In this document: positions 46,631 to 57,400 of the stretch, piece by piece | How the letters are laid out: every line of letters begins with the position of its first letter | Numbering within the stretch: the stretch's first letter is position 1 | Assembly (NCBI RefSeq): GCF_000283155.1 | Contig: NW_004454180.1 | Location: forward strand, 22,979,372 to 23,043,371 | Length of the DNA: 64,000 nt | Direction of reading: 5' to 3' | Source of the DNA: Ceratotherium simum simum | Taxonomy: Eukaryota; Chordata; Mammalia; Perissodactyla; Rhinocerotidae | Program-made: the position numbers and the translations under genes | Notes under the pieces: generated by a model | Told to the model about the DNA's origin: nothing | Database searches by the model: none | What the model saw: only the letters and a program-made list of their open reading frames with translations

Positions 46631-47074
46631 TTTGGTATTACTTACATACAATTGAGATTATCTTTTATGGAAAAGTGCTTTCAGAATTTTTGTATAGAAA
46701 TCTGACCTTCATAAGATTATTAGCATTTGAAAACAAGTCTGTAAGTGATTGTGGATTTACATGACGGAACTTTACAGATATAGAGTACTAATTCATAATA
46801 TTACAACAGAAAAAAATAGGCTGAATGAGTTTCCAAATAAAGAACATAACTACAGAATAAATAAATTTAAAATTCTGATGAAAATTTTGACCCCAGGAGG
46901 CTTTTGTTCTTTGGTATTTATTCTCCCCAAGAAAGAAACCATTCTTCACTGTTTACATCTTAGGTCTTTGCTTTCATTCACCCAAGTGTGTGTTATTTCA
47001 GTTGCCGTATTTTAAGTAATTCTTCTAGCCCTTCTTTTGTTTGTCTTGTTTGGTGTTACAATTGAAAAGCAGCG

Positions 47075-47269
47075 CTCACTTTACTGAGCCCTCACCATGT
47101 GTCAGGCACTATGTTAAGTACCTTACCTGTACAAGCTAGTTTAATCCTGATAAATGGGAAGATAGATGCTTTTGTCCAAATTTAAAATTAGGGAATTCGA
47201 AAATTTGAAGCTCATAGAGGTTATGTAACATCTCCATGAAATGCAGTTATTAAAAGTCAGAGAACTAAG
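47075..47269 (-). mobile_element. MIR SINE split by an ERE
   Basis: 'actgagccctcaccatgtgt', 'caggcactatgttaagtacc', 'ctagtttaatcctgataaat' and 'agaggttatgtaacatctcc' are reverse MIR landmarks. The copy continues after the ERE at about 47488 ('attggaatccaattcttg'). Confidence 0.82.
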
Positions 47270-47487
47270 GGCCGGCCCCGTGGCTTAGCGGTTAAGTGCG
47301 TGCTCTCCGCTGCCGGCGGCCCGGGTTCGGATCCCGGGTGCGCACCGAGGCACCGCTCCTCCAGCCATGCTGAGGCCGCATCCCACATACAGCAACTAGA
47401 AGGATGTGCAGCTATGACACACAACTATGTACTGGGGCTTTGGGGGAAAAATAAATAAATAAAATCTTTAAAAGTCAGAGAACTAAG
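47250..47487 (+). mobile_element. Young ERE SINE (ERE1-like) with perfect 20-bp TSD
   Basis: The body at 47270-47467 starts 'ggccggccccgtggcttagc', has the tRNA-like B-box region 'cccgggttcggatcccgggt' and ends 'ggggctttgggggaaaaata' with an (AAAT)n tail. The duplication 'ttaaaagtcagagaactaag' is identical at 47250-47269 and 47468-47487 and lies within the MIR that the ERE interrupts. Among the youngest insertions in the window, judged by its intact duplication and low divergence. Confidence 0.97.
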
Positions 47488-47584
47488 ATTGGAATCCAAT
47501 TCTTGTTCCACCATTTTCTCTCCTCTGCCTCTACTATAATTTACTGTTGATGTGCATTGTCTCTGTTATGGCTATTAGGCGACT

Positions 47585-47841
47585 TAAAAATTGAGGGCCG
47601 GCCCAGTGGCTTAGCGGTTAAGTGCGCGTGCTCCGCTACTGGTGGCCCGGGTTCGGATCCCGGGCGCGCNNNNNNNNNNNNNNNNNNNNNNNNNNNNNNN
47701 NNNNNNNNNNNNNNNNNNNNNNNNNNNNNNNNNNNNNNNNNNNNNNNNNNNNNNNNNNNNNNNNNNNNNNNNNNAGGACGATTAGCACGCATGTTAGCTC
47801 AGGGCTGATCTTCCTCACAAAAAAAATAAAATAAAAATTGA
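47585..47841 (+). mobile_element. ERE SINE containing an assembly gap
   Basis: The head at 47595-47669 ('gggccggcccagtggcttag' to 'cccgggcgcgc') and tail at 47775-47831 ('aggacgattagcacgcatgt', 'tcagggctgatcttcctcac') belong to one ERE in the same orientation as its neighbour. The duplication 'taaaaattga' matches at 47585-47594 and 47832-47841. The centre is N, so the subfamily cannot be fixed. Frames crossing the N run are meaningless. Confidence 0.93.
47670..47774. other. Assembly gap (105 N)
   Basis: Unsequenced bases inside the second of two closely spaced, same-orientation EREs. The GC-rich repetitive head is a typical place for an assembly to fail. Confidence 1.
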
Positions 47842-50304
47842 CATGAAATGTGGGTCTAACTGTAGCATACCCTACGCCTACTTCTGATATTCGTATGGAC
47901 TAGCTGTGGCAGACTTCAAGGTTATTGAGGACAAGAACCTACATCTCAATTACTAACTTCCCCAGTGATGATTTTAACACTAGGAGGAAAAACAGTACTG
48001 ATATTTGGTATATATTCCACATGTTAATGCTGTGATGTCATCAAAAAGTGCTTTGAATACATAAAAATTTAAAAAGAGTTACACTAAGTAGACAGTACCT
48101 TTCAAACAGAAAAATTATAAACCTACCAAATAAGAATGAAAATGTAAAATTATAAAAGTTAAATGTGGAACACACATTAGTATTTTATTATAAATAAGTA
48201 GCAGGTAAAATAAGTTATCACTCATTAATAAGTTAAAATCTATTAAAATGAAGAAATTTTGACCATGGAAAACTTAAATATTATTTATCACTTCTTCAAA
48301 AATTTAACCTTGAATATAAATGACATCATGATGTCATTGTAGAATTGCAAGTGCCTTTTTGTGTCAAGTTTTCCAGCTGCTGTAAAAGCTCTTCATAACT
48401 TTATATAAGATCAGAGAATGGTGAAAAGATAGTTATAAGCTAACTCTTAGTATTTTCCTCATCTGTGATTCTTTAAAAAGTAATCCCAACTCTTATTGGA
48501 GGTGATCTTTAGAATCATTTTTTTGCGGGATGGTGGGTGCTCCGGATAGAACTACAGTAGCCATTATGACAAACTGAGGTTATAACTGTAGTTTTTTGTT
48601 TAAAAAATGCATTTCTGGTCACCTTAATATTATTTTGTTTTCTCAAGTATTCTTGGAGATTCTGTTATATTTTAGCTTATTATCTTGTTCATATTCAGCT
48701 TGTGTGACAAATTATTAAATCGAAGAAAAAGTTATTCTTAATATAGAAGCATTGCTTTTTGAATTGGCATTTTCTTACTCTCTTTGGAGATTATTGAAAT
48801 AGAAAGGATGCTTTTTAAACATCCTTTGTTACATTCAAAATTGTAATGTAGCGTGTAAATGTCTGAATGTGTCTGTAGATACGGTATTTCATATTTAATA
48901 TATTTTAACACACCAAAACAATATTATTATACTAACAAAAATAGTATTATTTCACTACGTAAAAATAGCACACAATACCAAATACTATAGAGTAGTATTG
49001 TAATTATTATTCCCCTCAGACAGTAGCATGGTCTCATGGAGTGAGTGTACACACACACACACCCACACGTGTATGATACACAATATATGTATACACACAC
49101 ATCTATAATCCCCTCCTTCAGTTTAAGATAAAGAACTGAATTTGAACCAGGATATGTGCTAGATTAGGTTGATGTACAAAGGAAGAAACCACAATCCTTA
49201 CACTTGAGGAACTTCCAATCTAACAAAACTAAGACTTCATTATTCTTATGAGTATGTATCTTATGAGAATTTGTGAAGGAATTAAAAATCTTTGACGTGT
49301 AAAAAAAAAATTACTACTATCTCCTCCTTTATATGGCAATCCTCACTGTTCTTTTACTGGAGATAACTAGAATTATGTGAACAGATTTTATTTCTTTTAA
49401 AGCTGCAGATGTTGTTAACAAATATAAGCACATTTCACTGTATGTGATAGATTAATCTCTGAAAAATCACTTATAATTTAAAAACTTTTATATAGCACTT
49501 GTGAAGATGATTTAACCAAAGAATCTTTTTGAAAGCAAGGAATTGGCCCATGATATCTGTAGCAAGTTATTGGTCTTTACATATACAGGATTGTCTCCAA
49601 GTATACCCTTATCACATTCTCCTAAGGCAGACTCAGGCTATAGCCTCCTCACAGTTTTGTTGAATAGTTCTCGATGTAGGAATTAAATTTGCATGTCTGT
49701 GATTCCAGTTATGAGTCCTTTTTCAGAGATTTATTCTACACTGAATTTTCACTTATGTCTCCAACCAGTCTTCATATATTTTTAGAAATATGGATTGTAG
49801 TTTCTTCAGTGCTTTATTGCTGTCAGACCTGCTAGTGCTTTTGATTAATTGCACTAAAGGTGATATAAAGACTCTATTACTACTTTCCAAGTGTCAACAC
49901 TCTCATCCCATAAAATGTGTTTTTCTTATCCCTAAGAAATTAAATGACCTCGCCAAAGAAATGACATCTTTTAGCTGTAAAGAGAGTATTACAAGAAATA
50001 AATAATATGACCAGCATCTACTAATAAGAATGGTGGAAGCTCAGGGGAAATAACCCTATTTCTGAACCCCAGTCTTGTCATTTTCACTTTTCCATCCCCA
50101 TCACCATCGTTTTAGTACAACACACCATTGTCTTCTGCTGGGCTACTGCAGTTACTTTTTAATTGATCTCTCTTTAGCTGCTCTTGTTCTGGTCGAATCA
50201 CTTCAACACAGAACACGCATACATTGCACAGGTGAAAGCATTGAGGATTATTAGCACTGCCCTGATCTGTATTCACAGGCTGTGTTCCTCCTAAATCAGA
50301 TTAG
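47842..50304. other. About 2.5 kb of AT-rich DNA
   Basis: Contains a (CA)n tract with interruptions at 49048-49102 and a small GC-richer patch near 48525-48545. No recognised transposon or exon. The open frame at 49790-50005 has no domain. Confidence 0.5.
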
Positions 50305-50660
50305 CTATCATAGTATCCTTGTTAAACATATAAATTCCCAGGGCTGGCCCTGTGGTGTAGTGGTTAAGTTTGGCATGTTCTCCTTTTGCAGCTCGGGTTT
50401 GTGGGTTCAGATCCCAGGTGCGGACTTACACCACTCGTCAACCATGCTGTTGTGGCAACCCACATATAAAGTAAAGGAGAATTGGCATAGATGTTAGCTC
50501 AGGGCTAATCTTCCTCAGCAAAAAAAAATATATATATGTATATATGTATGTATGTATATAAATTCCCTAGTCCCATCCCACTGAATCGTAATCTTCAGGA
50601 AGGGGCATGTGTTCATGTAGTTTTTAGCAAGTACCACCGGGTGATTCTTATCAATGATTT
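50305..50660 (+). mobile_element. hAT-Charlie fossil interrupted by an ERE
   Basis: 'tccttgttaaacatataaat' before the ERE, then 'cccatcccactgaatcgtaa', 'tagtttttagcaagtaccac' and 'gggtgattcttatcaatg' after it, form one MER5/MER20-like element cut in two by the insertion at 50340-50555. Termini are eroded. Confidence 0.55.
50328..50567 (+). mobile_element. ERE SINE, diverged copy
   Basis: The body starts 'agggctggccctgtggtgta', has the tRNA-like region 'gtgggttcagatcccaggtg' and ends 'gctcagggctaatcttcctc' with an A/T-rich tail that expanded into (TATG)n. The 12-bp duplication 'atataaattccc' lies at 50328-50339 and 50556-50567. An older subfamily than the 47.3-kb copy. Confidence 0.92.
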
Positions 50661-51496
50661 TAAAACATTTAAAAATATTTGGATTGGTGTAATATTAAAG
50701 ATTATATCATAAAATTTATTTTAATACAACTTAGTAATACTTGTAACATACAGAAAATGTTTAATTTTTCTACTTACAGCATTGTTTAATTTACTGTAAA
50801 TGATTTGTATGAGACAGGGTATGATTTGTCAAGGAAAAATTCAAAGATAGCATGTGGAGTTGGGTTTAGGAACTAAAATATATTAAAACATAGATAGTAT
50901 TTTAGTAGGTTTTATAACATCAAAAATAGATCAAAAGGACTTTCAATTATTCTTCCATTTTCCACTGAAATAACATACTGTTTACTTTCTATGTGTCCTG
51001 TTTTGTTTATAAATGATGAGATAAGGGAGATGGCTTCATGATGCTGTTTACAAAATCTCTCTGAAGAATAATACCTTTACACTGAATATAGACATTATCA
51101 TGATATATGAAAAGAAGAACAGATATAATGATCACTAAATATATATATTTAAATGCTGATGTTTGATATGCTAGAGAGACTTTAGAATGCTACTATCTTG
51201 GGAATTTGCAGAATTACTGTTTTATGCTTTTCATTAACATATAAAAATTCCATAACAGTTTTTTTCATGTTTCATGCCTATAAGTAGTAGTCATTTGTGG
51301 GCTAAATTTTATAAATTAAATTAAATTTTAAAATACATGACTAATATAAACAATTAAAATCAGTATAATCCTCAAAACCCTCATGGCATCCAGGAATATT
51401 CAGGTGATGGAAAAAGGAAGGCATAAATATACTCATCCAATCTCCACTATTTTCTACACATAATCACCTGAGATGCACTTGAAGTGTTCTGTCTAA
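50661..51496. other. AT-rich DNA, nothing recognised
   Basis: No element landmark or coding signal. Confidence 0.45.
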
Positions 51497-51785
51497 ATGT
51501 TAAATAACATTTATTTATTTATTTTATTTTTGTGAGGAAGACGAGCCCTGAGCTAACATCCAACGCCAATCCTCCTCTTTTTTTTTTTGCTGAGGAAGAC
51601 TGGCCCTGGGCTCACATCTGTGCCCATCTTCCTCTACTTTATATGGGACGCCGCCACAGCATGGCTTGACAAGTGGTGCGTTGGTGCGCTTCCGGGATCC
51701 AAACCAGTGAACCCCAGGCTGCAGAAGTGGAGCGTGTGTACTTAACCACTGCCCCCCCAGGCCAGCCCCATGTTAAATAACATTT
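51497..51785 (-). mobile_element. ERE SINE with perfect 16-bp TSD
   Basis: Reverse ERE: tail complement 'ttatttattttatttttgtg', blocks 'gagccctgagctaacatcca' and 'actggccctgggctcacatc', and a head ending 'ccaggccagcccc'. The duplication 'atgttaaataacattt' is identical at 51497-51512 and 51770-51785. Full length. Confidence 0.96.
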
Positions 51786-53299
51786 TATCTTTAATTTAAA
51801 ATAGTAATGGAAATAGACTTCATTAAGTCTTTTCATGGAAGGAACTCTATGGAGCAGCCTCATAATCTCCTGAAGGTTCACAAACCTCCATTTCTGAAAT
51901 GTGGGTGTAAAAGAATGTGGACACCATCTAGTTCCACCTTTGGAGTATTTGTATTCAGGTTCAGGAAAGAGGCTGGCACAGCATCGTTGTGTGGCAGAGC
52001 AGACTTCTGTCTTCCAACTCCCTCCTTTTTTTTTTTTTAATTATCTTCATGCTGTCTTCCTTGTCTTAAAATATGCATCACACAAATAAAAATCAAATTT
52101 CACCAGGATGTCAACAGTAACATCTTTTGGCTTTTGAAAAGAGCTCCCGGAATAGGAATTGCCATGACTGGTTGGAGACTGATAGAATCCAGGATGATTC
52201 CATTTCTAAGGACTAATCACTGCCAACCATCTCAACATCTGCTCCTTGACATCACCTCAGTATGTCCCTCATCCTCACAAGCTCTCAGTGGTCATAAGGC
52301 ACTAGAAAGTTGAAAAGTCACCACTCTTCCATGGGATGGTTGGGTACTTCTGTTCTAATGGATCAGTATAACTTAGCATTATCTGTGTCTGGAAACCACT
52401 TCTGAATGGGAAGGAGTAAAGGGAATCCCCTTGATTCATCTAAAGGCATTCCAAACCCAAGCTGATATAGCATAACAACTATTATCTGCCAATCCTGAGA
52501 GAGCCCACAGCCTTCATAAATTCATTTATGAAGAAGCTTCAACTATACTAGGAATTGAGGCCAGAAGAACAGTTTTGGGGGAGTGTTTATTGCCTGCCCC
52601 TATGAAACAGTTTTTACTTTCAAAATATTGGTTTAGTGAGGACATGTTTAGATACCCTGATGTCCATCAGGTAAAATGAGTTTGAGTTAAGGCTAACTCC
52701 TTGTGCTTTAGGTGTTTTTTGTTGTCGTTTTTTTCATTTTTAGTATTCGCGAGACCTTCAAATTAATCAATTTTCAGCTTTCGCACAGAACATGCTTAAA
52801 CTTTGAATTGTAATAGAAACATGATTGTTTTTTCCTTTTGAGAAATGTTGTTAGCTATTGCCATACTTTAATCAAAAATCTATTCTTATTGGAATAGTCT
52901 TCGATTATTCTCCTGTGACAATGAAAATTCAATACCATCTCTTTCCTTTTAGCCTCTTGCCTTGCAAGCATTTATCAAAGGGTAGAATGGATTTTGGATG
53001 ACTATGGAGTTTAGGGAATAACATCTTAGAATAGAGAAATTAATGTGTATGAAACAAAGAGAAGCACTCCTTATGAAGGACAGAGTGATAATGAAGCTGT
53101 AAACATTTCTGAAACTCGTTTGGCATATGTTGATTGGATTGGTATTTAGATTATGTAAACACAGACTCTTGAGTGACAAAGGAGAATTGTTTTTAGTTGA
53201 CTAATGAAAAATATGAATTTTATAGAATAAATCACTATATGTACTTGGAATTTCAAAGAGAGATATACTTAAAGTAATGTAAAAGGTAATGCTTTAGAA
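51786..53299. other. About 1.5 kb, mostly unassigned
   Basis: A T-run lies at 52027-52038. The block 52140-52620 is somewhat GC-richer ('ccgggagctc' on the complement at 52141) without a recognisable family. No exon evidence. Confidence 0.4.
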
Positions 53300-54439
53300 C
53301 AGCACTGTCAAATAGAAATATAATGTGAGCTACACAAGTAATCTTAAAATTTCTAGTAGACACATTAAAAAAGAGTAAAACAAAACAGGTGAAATTTATT
53401 TTAATAATATATTTTGATATAGTATATCCAAAATATTATCTTTGAACGTAGAATTAATATAAAAGTATTAGTGAAATTTTTTATGTTACTTTTTCAGAAT
53501 AAGTTATCAAACTCTGGAGTGTATTTTTGAACAGAAAAGCTCTGTTTCTCCTCTACTCTCAATACTTCTGATGTGAGGTGTGTGGGGGTTTTTCCCACAC
53601 CAAGCAATTCTCCAATTTTCAGTGGACATCAACTGGATGTCCTACAAATTTAACTGAATTCTGACACTATCTACCTGGAAATAGCGTCAGATCCCACAGG
53701 TTAAGGGCTCAGTCCCCAAGACTGTCCCCACTTCAGACACCAATTGCAAGTCCAGATTGTCACCTGTACTTCTGACCACCCAGCCATAAATCAGAGGTTT
53801 CTACAATCCCCTCCAGAAGTTTGATAATTTGCTAGAAAGGCTCACAGAACTCAGGGAAATATTTACTTATATTTACTGATTTATTGTAAAAGGATACAAC
53901 TCGGGAAGAGCCAGATGGAAGAGATGCATAGGGCAAGGTATAGGAGAAGGAATATGAAACTTCCATGCCCTCTTTGGGCACACCACCCTCCCAGCACCTT
54001 CACATGTTCACCAACCAAGAAGCTCATCAAATCTCATTGTTCAAGAGTTTTTATAGAACTTAATCTTCAGCTCCTCCAATCCCTTCTCCTTTCTAGAGGT
54101 CAGTAGGTGGTGCTGAAAGTTCCAATCCTCTGATCATTTGGTCTTTCTGGTGACCAGCCCCCATCCTGAGGCTATCTAGAGGCCCAACCCTGAGTTACCT
54201 CATTAGCATAAACTCAGGAGTGCTCAAAAGGGGCTCCTTATGAATAACAAAAGGCACTGCCATCACTCAGGAAATTCCAGGGGTTTTAGGTGCTCTGTGC
54301 CAGGAACTGAGGATAGAGACCAAATATATTTCTTCTTATACCACAATTTTACATTTGCAGTGCATCTCAATTCCAATTAGCCATATTTCAAGTGGTTAAT
54401 GGTGCATGTCTCTAGTGGCTATTGTCTTGGACAGGGCAG
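53300..54439 (+). mobile_element. hAT-type non-autonomous DNA transposon split by an LTR
   Basis: The terminal repeats 'cagcactgtcaaatagaa' (53300) and 'ttggacagggcag' (ending 54439) are degraded complements. Between them are 'atgtgagctacacaagtaat', 'tctagtagacacattaaaaa' and 'gcatctcaattccaattagc'. Without the LTR insert (53528-54345) about 320 bp remain. The flanking octamers 'ctttagaa' and 'gtacagaa' agree at 5 of 8. I recognise the family by its termini but do not name it. Confidence 0.7.
53523..54350 (-). mobile_element. ERVL-class solo LTR nested in a hAT element
   Basis: The LTR at 53528-54345 opens TG and closes 'ataccaca', and is flanked by identical 5-bp 'atttt' (53523-53527 and 54346-54350). 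Five bases is the ERVL/MaLR duplication length. Landmarks are 'aaatagcgtcagatcccaca', 'gataatttgctagaaaggct', 'gccagatggaagagatgcat' and 'gaccagcccccatcctgagg'. The AATAAA hexamer falls on the minus strand (complement at 53879-53884), giving the orientation. No internal retroviral sequence, so it is a recombined solo LTR. Subfamily not resolved. Confidence 0.85.
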
Positions 54440-54446
54440 GTACAGA

Positions 54447-54575
54447 AAGAGCACTGGATATGCTAACTGTGAGATCAGGCGACCCACTTATTTTTTCCTT
54501 GCCTCAGTTTCTCCATCTGTCAGATAAATGGGTTAGATGAATTATTTATGCTATTTTCAATAAGAGATTCTGTTA
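54447..54575 (+). mobile_element. MIR-class SINE
   Basis: 'aaagagcactggatatgcta', 'cttgcctcagtttctccatc' and 'tgtcagataaatgggttaga' follow sense order. It abuts the 3' end of the hAT element. Confidence 0.65.
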
Positions 54576-55870
54576 CTCTAGAAAGTTATGTTATACAACT
54601 TAAGAGAAGGCCATATAACATATTGTTGAAAAGGTTTGTATAACAAAAAGTAATGTAATAGGATGTGGCCTCTTTAGTAAGGTGCATTGTATCAAGTTAG
54701 CATAAAATATCACAGTACTCTGTGCATCATTATAAAATGCCTGTCATTTATGAGGAAGATTCAATTACCTGTATACCTTCAAGTCAGAATGAAGGATAAT
54801 TTTGGCTCTGTGTGATTAAAGAACTTTATTTACACGTTTTTACTTCTTTAGCCTTTTATTTTTTAAGGACACTGTTAATGACCACATGCTTTATTTGATG
54901 CTATGTCAATTAGCTCAGATAATTGAATACTCAGGAATCAGGTAGTGCACATTCTTCAAAAATTAGAGAGACCATGGATGGCCTGACGAGGCACAATTTT
55001 TTTCTGACTACAAAAATATATTTAAAATTACAATATATAATTTGTTCTTAATGAATTCTGTTGAAGAAAGTAATTTGAAAAGTCAATAAATCAAGTTGGC
55101 CCCAATTGGATGAAACTTGCAAAAAATATTGCTTATTAAAGAAATAGTTTAACGTACTCAAATCTTTCCCTAGGGGAAGGAAAAACCCTGTTGTCTTTGA
55201 CTATCCTTAGAAATGAAGTTTAATTTCTACTATTTGCTGAATTTCTCATTTATATATTAACGTTCTTTTTAAAATTAAAGAGACCTTTATAACTACCTAA
55301 TGATGAAAATTGCACAGGTGACCTTTTAATTCTGTGCCTGCTGCTGGGTTCCCTTACTACACTTTCTGTTCTAAAGACTCTTGAAGGTAGAGGAGGGATA
55401 GTATTTTCTTGTTTCTAATATAAGCAATATTGTTTAGATGTCACATGTTAAGTTGTTTTAATGTTGTGGAAAAATGACAGATTTTAACTAAATAACTATT
55501 TCGTAAAATTTTGTATGAAAATTGATAGGATTAATTACAAAATAGGGTAGTTAAAAGAAATTTGTGTATGTAAAAGTGTTTTATAAATGGTAAAATGCTG
55601 TATAAATATTATATATTTATTATTACTAATGGTAGGGATATTAGTGATAAAACAAATTAGTGTAGATAGATATGTTTATCTTGAAGTTCGTTTCTGATTC
55701 AGGTGGAAAACGGGATTTTTGAATTATCTTAGTTCTAGATAAAACTATTATCATGACGACCCATAAATTATAATATTTTATTTTTACTGCAAACTATATG
55801 AATTATTTTTATGTGGAATAATTGTTCGACATTTTTATTTCTCAATGTCAGAAAAATCAAACATATACGT

Positions 55871-55873
<3 letters not shown>
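54576..55873. other. AT-rich DNA, nothing recognised
   Basis: About 1.3 kb without landmarks on either strand. Confidence 0.45.

Positions 55874-55921
<48 letters not shown>
55874..55921 (+). repeat. (GATA)12 microsatellite
   Basis: Twelve uninterrupted GATA units, 48 bp. Perfect tetranucleotide arrays of this length are usually polymorphic. Confidence 0.97.
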
Positions 55922-56553
55922 TTCCTTGAAAAATAAGACCTTACTACAGGATTTTGATTTTGTTTGTAAAATATAGTGGCAAATTATATGATTTTTTTCT
56001 AAAAAATCCTTTCTATAGAACAGATTATTATATATTCACCAAAATAGAAAAATTAACATCTTTTTTCATTTGTTTTTAAATACATGAATTATGTTCATCT
56101 TTAAAAATGTTAACAAAGATATTCTAATGTAGACCTTTTATATATATCTCACTCTCTGTGCCTTTGTTAAATATGCCTCACCCCAGAGAAAACTCACAGA
56201 TGACCCTTGGACAGTAGTCACCACCAAAAATGCTCTCTTGGAACACTTTACTAAGAAAATTCTAGGGTCACAAGCAGATATACTTTAAGATCTTCAAAGT
56301 AAAGACTCCTTTACTTTTGAAGGCTCTACCTTAGTCATATAAAACACAGTAAAATGCATCACATCCATATTTATTATGATATATGTCACTACATGAGTTA
56401 AGTTAGTTGAACCTGATGAGTGAAAATAATATTGAGTTTTCTAATTAACTGTTAACCAATCTTGATTCTGTGCTTCTCTTTCCCTATTTTAGAGTGGATA
56501 ATTGGTTTAAGTCTACAACTTTTTCTAGGCACTATGCCTAGAACACTAGTGTA
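55922..56553. other. AT-rich DNA, nothing recognised
   Basis: No element landmark up to the LTR boundary. Confidence 0.45.
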
Positions 56554-57092
56554 TAGTGTGGGGGATCAGAATTGGCCACCCCAAAATGTGTCTCTTTGGC
56601 ATGAGGATTATTTTGGGCTGGTTAGTTTTAAGAAACTGCAGACAGGAGAGAAGCTCTGAAAACCAAGTAAAAGTTACCCTTTGTAGGAGACATTTACATT
56701 TGTAAGGGAAATCTCAATTTGCAAAGATGTCTCCTCCTCTGTACCAGGAAGAGGGGGGTATGACCTTATCTCTAGACACTCTTATCAATGTGGAAGGCAA
56801 GGAGTTAAATCTGCATAATAACCTTACTCTAGTTTACTGTGCTTTTCTGGCAATCTCCCATAACTGACTCCCCCACCCCCAACATCCTCCTTCGTCTTTA
56901 GCTGAGGATGGTATTTAAGATGACACCCTCGACCATTCTGGGAGTTACCCAGTTTTCCTGGGTTTCTCCCATGTATACATGTTATAAAGCCTGTTTGATT
57001 TTCTCCTGTTATTCTATTTCATGTGAATTTAATTCGTAGCCCAGCCAGAAGGACCTAGAGGGTAAAGGATTTGTCTTCCTCCCCTACAATAG
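56554..57092 (+). mobile_element. ERV1-class solo LTR with 4-bp TSD
   Basis: The LTR at 56558-57088 (531 bp) opens TGTGGGGG and closes CCCCTACA. Identical 'atag' tetramers flank it (56554-56557 and 57089-57092), the class I retrovirus duplication length. Inside are 'gatcagaattggccacccca' near the start, a TATA-like 'ggtatttaagatg' at about 56909, an ATAAAG-type polyadenylation context near 56984 and a U5-like end 'gtcttcctcccc'. No gag, pol or env sequence, so recombination between two LTRs has removed the provirus. It could retain promoter activity, but nothing in the sequence proves that. Confidence 0.85.
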
Positions 57093-57139
57093 GATGGCCT
57101 TGGTCTAGATCCTATTACCTGATTGTGTTATCCCTGGGA

Positions 57140-57400
57140 CACAATAGTGGTTAGATACACAGGCTTCTGAGTTCAGCAGACTTTGGTCTGTGCCCTGGCT
57201 CCACTTCTTATAGTTATAAGGCTTCGGATATTGTGCTCAGTCTCACTAAGACCCAGTTTTCTCAGTTTTATGATGGAAATATTATTAGTACCTATTTCAT
57301 AGCCATATTGTATTAAGTAATACAATTTAGGCACAGATTCTAGCAAAGTGCCTGGCACATAATAACCACTCAATACATGTTCTTGATCATCATTCTTCTT
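57140..57400 (+). mobile_element. MIR SINE, full length
   Basis: 'acaatagtggttagatacac', 'ggctccacttcttatagtta', 'gacccagttttctcagtttt', 'attagtacctatttcatagc' and 'cacataataaccactcaata' give a complete sense MIR. Confidence 0.88.

Noticed and set aside
47270..47345. tRNA-like head with A-box and B-box-like sequence as a tRNA gene
   Set aside because: This is the tRNA-derived head of an ERE SINE. It continues into the SINE tail and has a target duplication.
47541..47834. Four open frames of 60-83 codons crossing the gap
   Set aside because: They are open only because N codons carry no stops. The flanks are ERE SINE.
56554..57092. LTR considered as part of a complete provirus
   Set aside because: No second LTR and no gag, pol or env-like sequence within reach. 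The 4-bp duplication directly flanks the single LTR.
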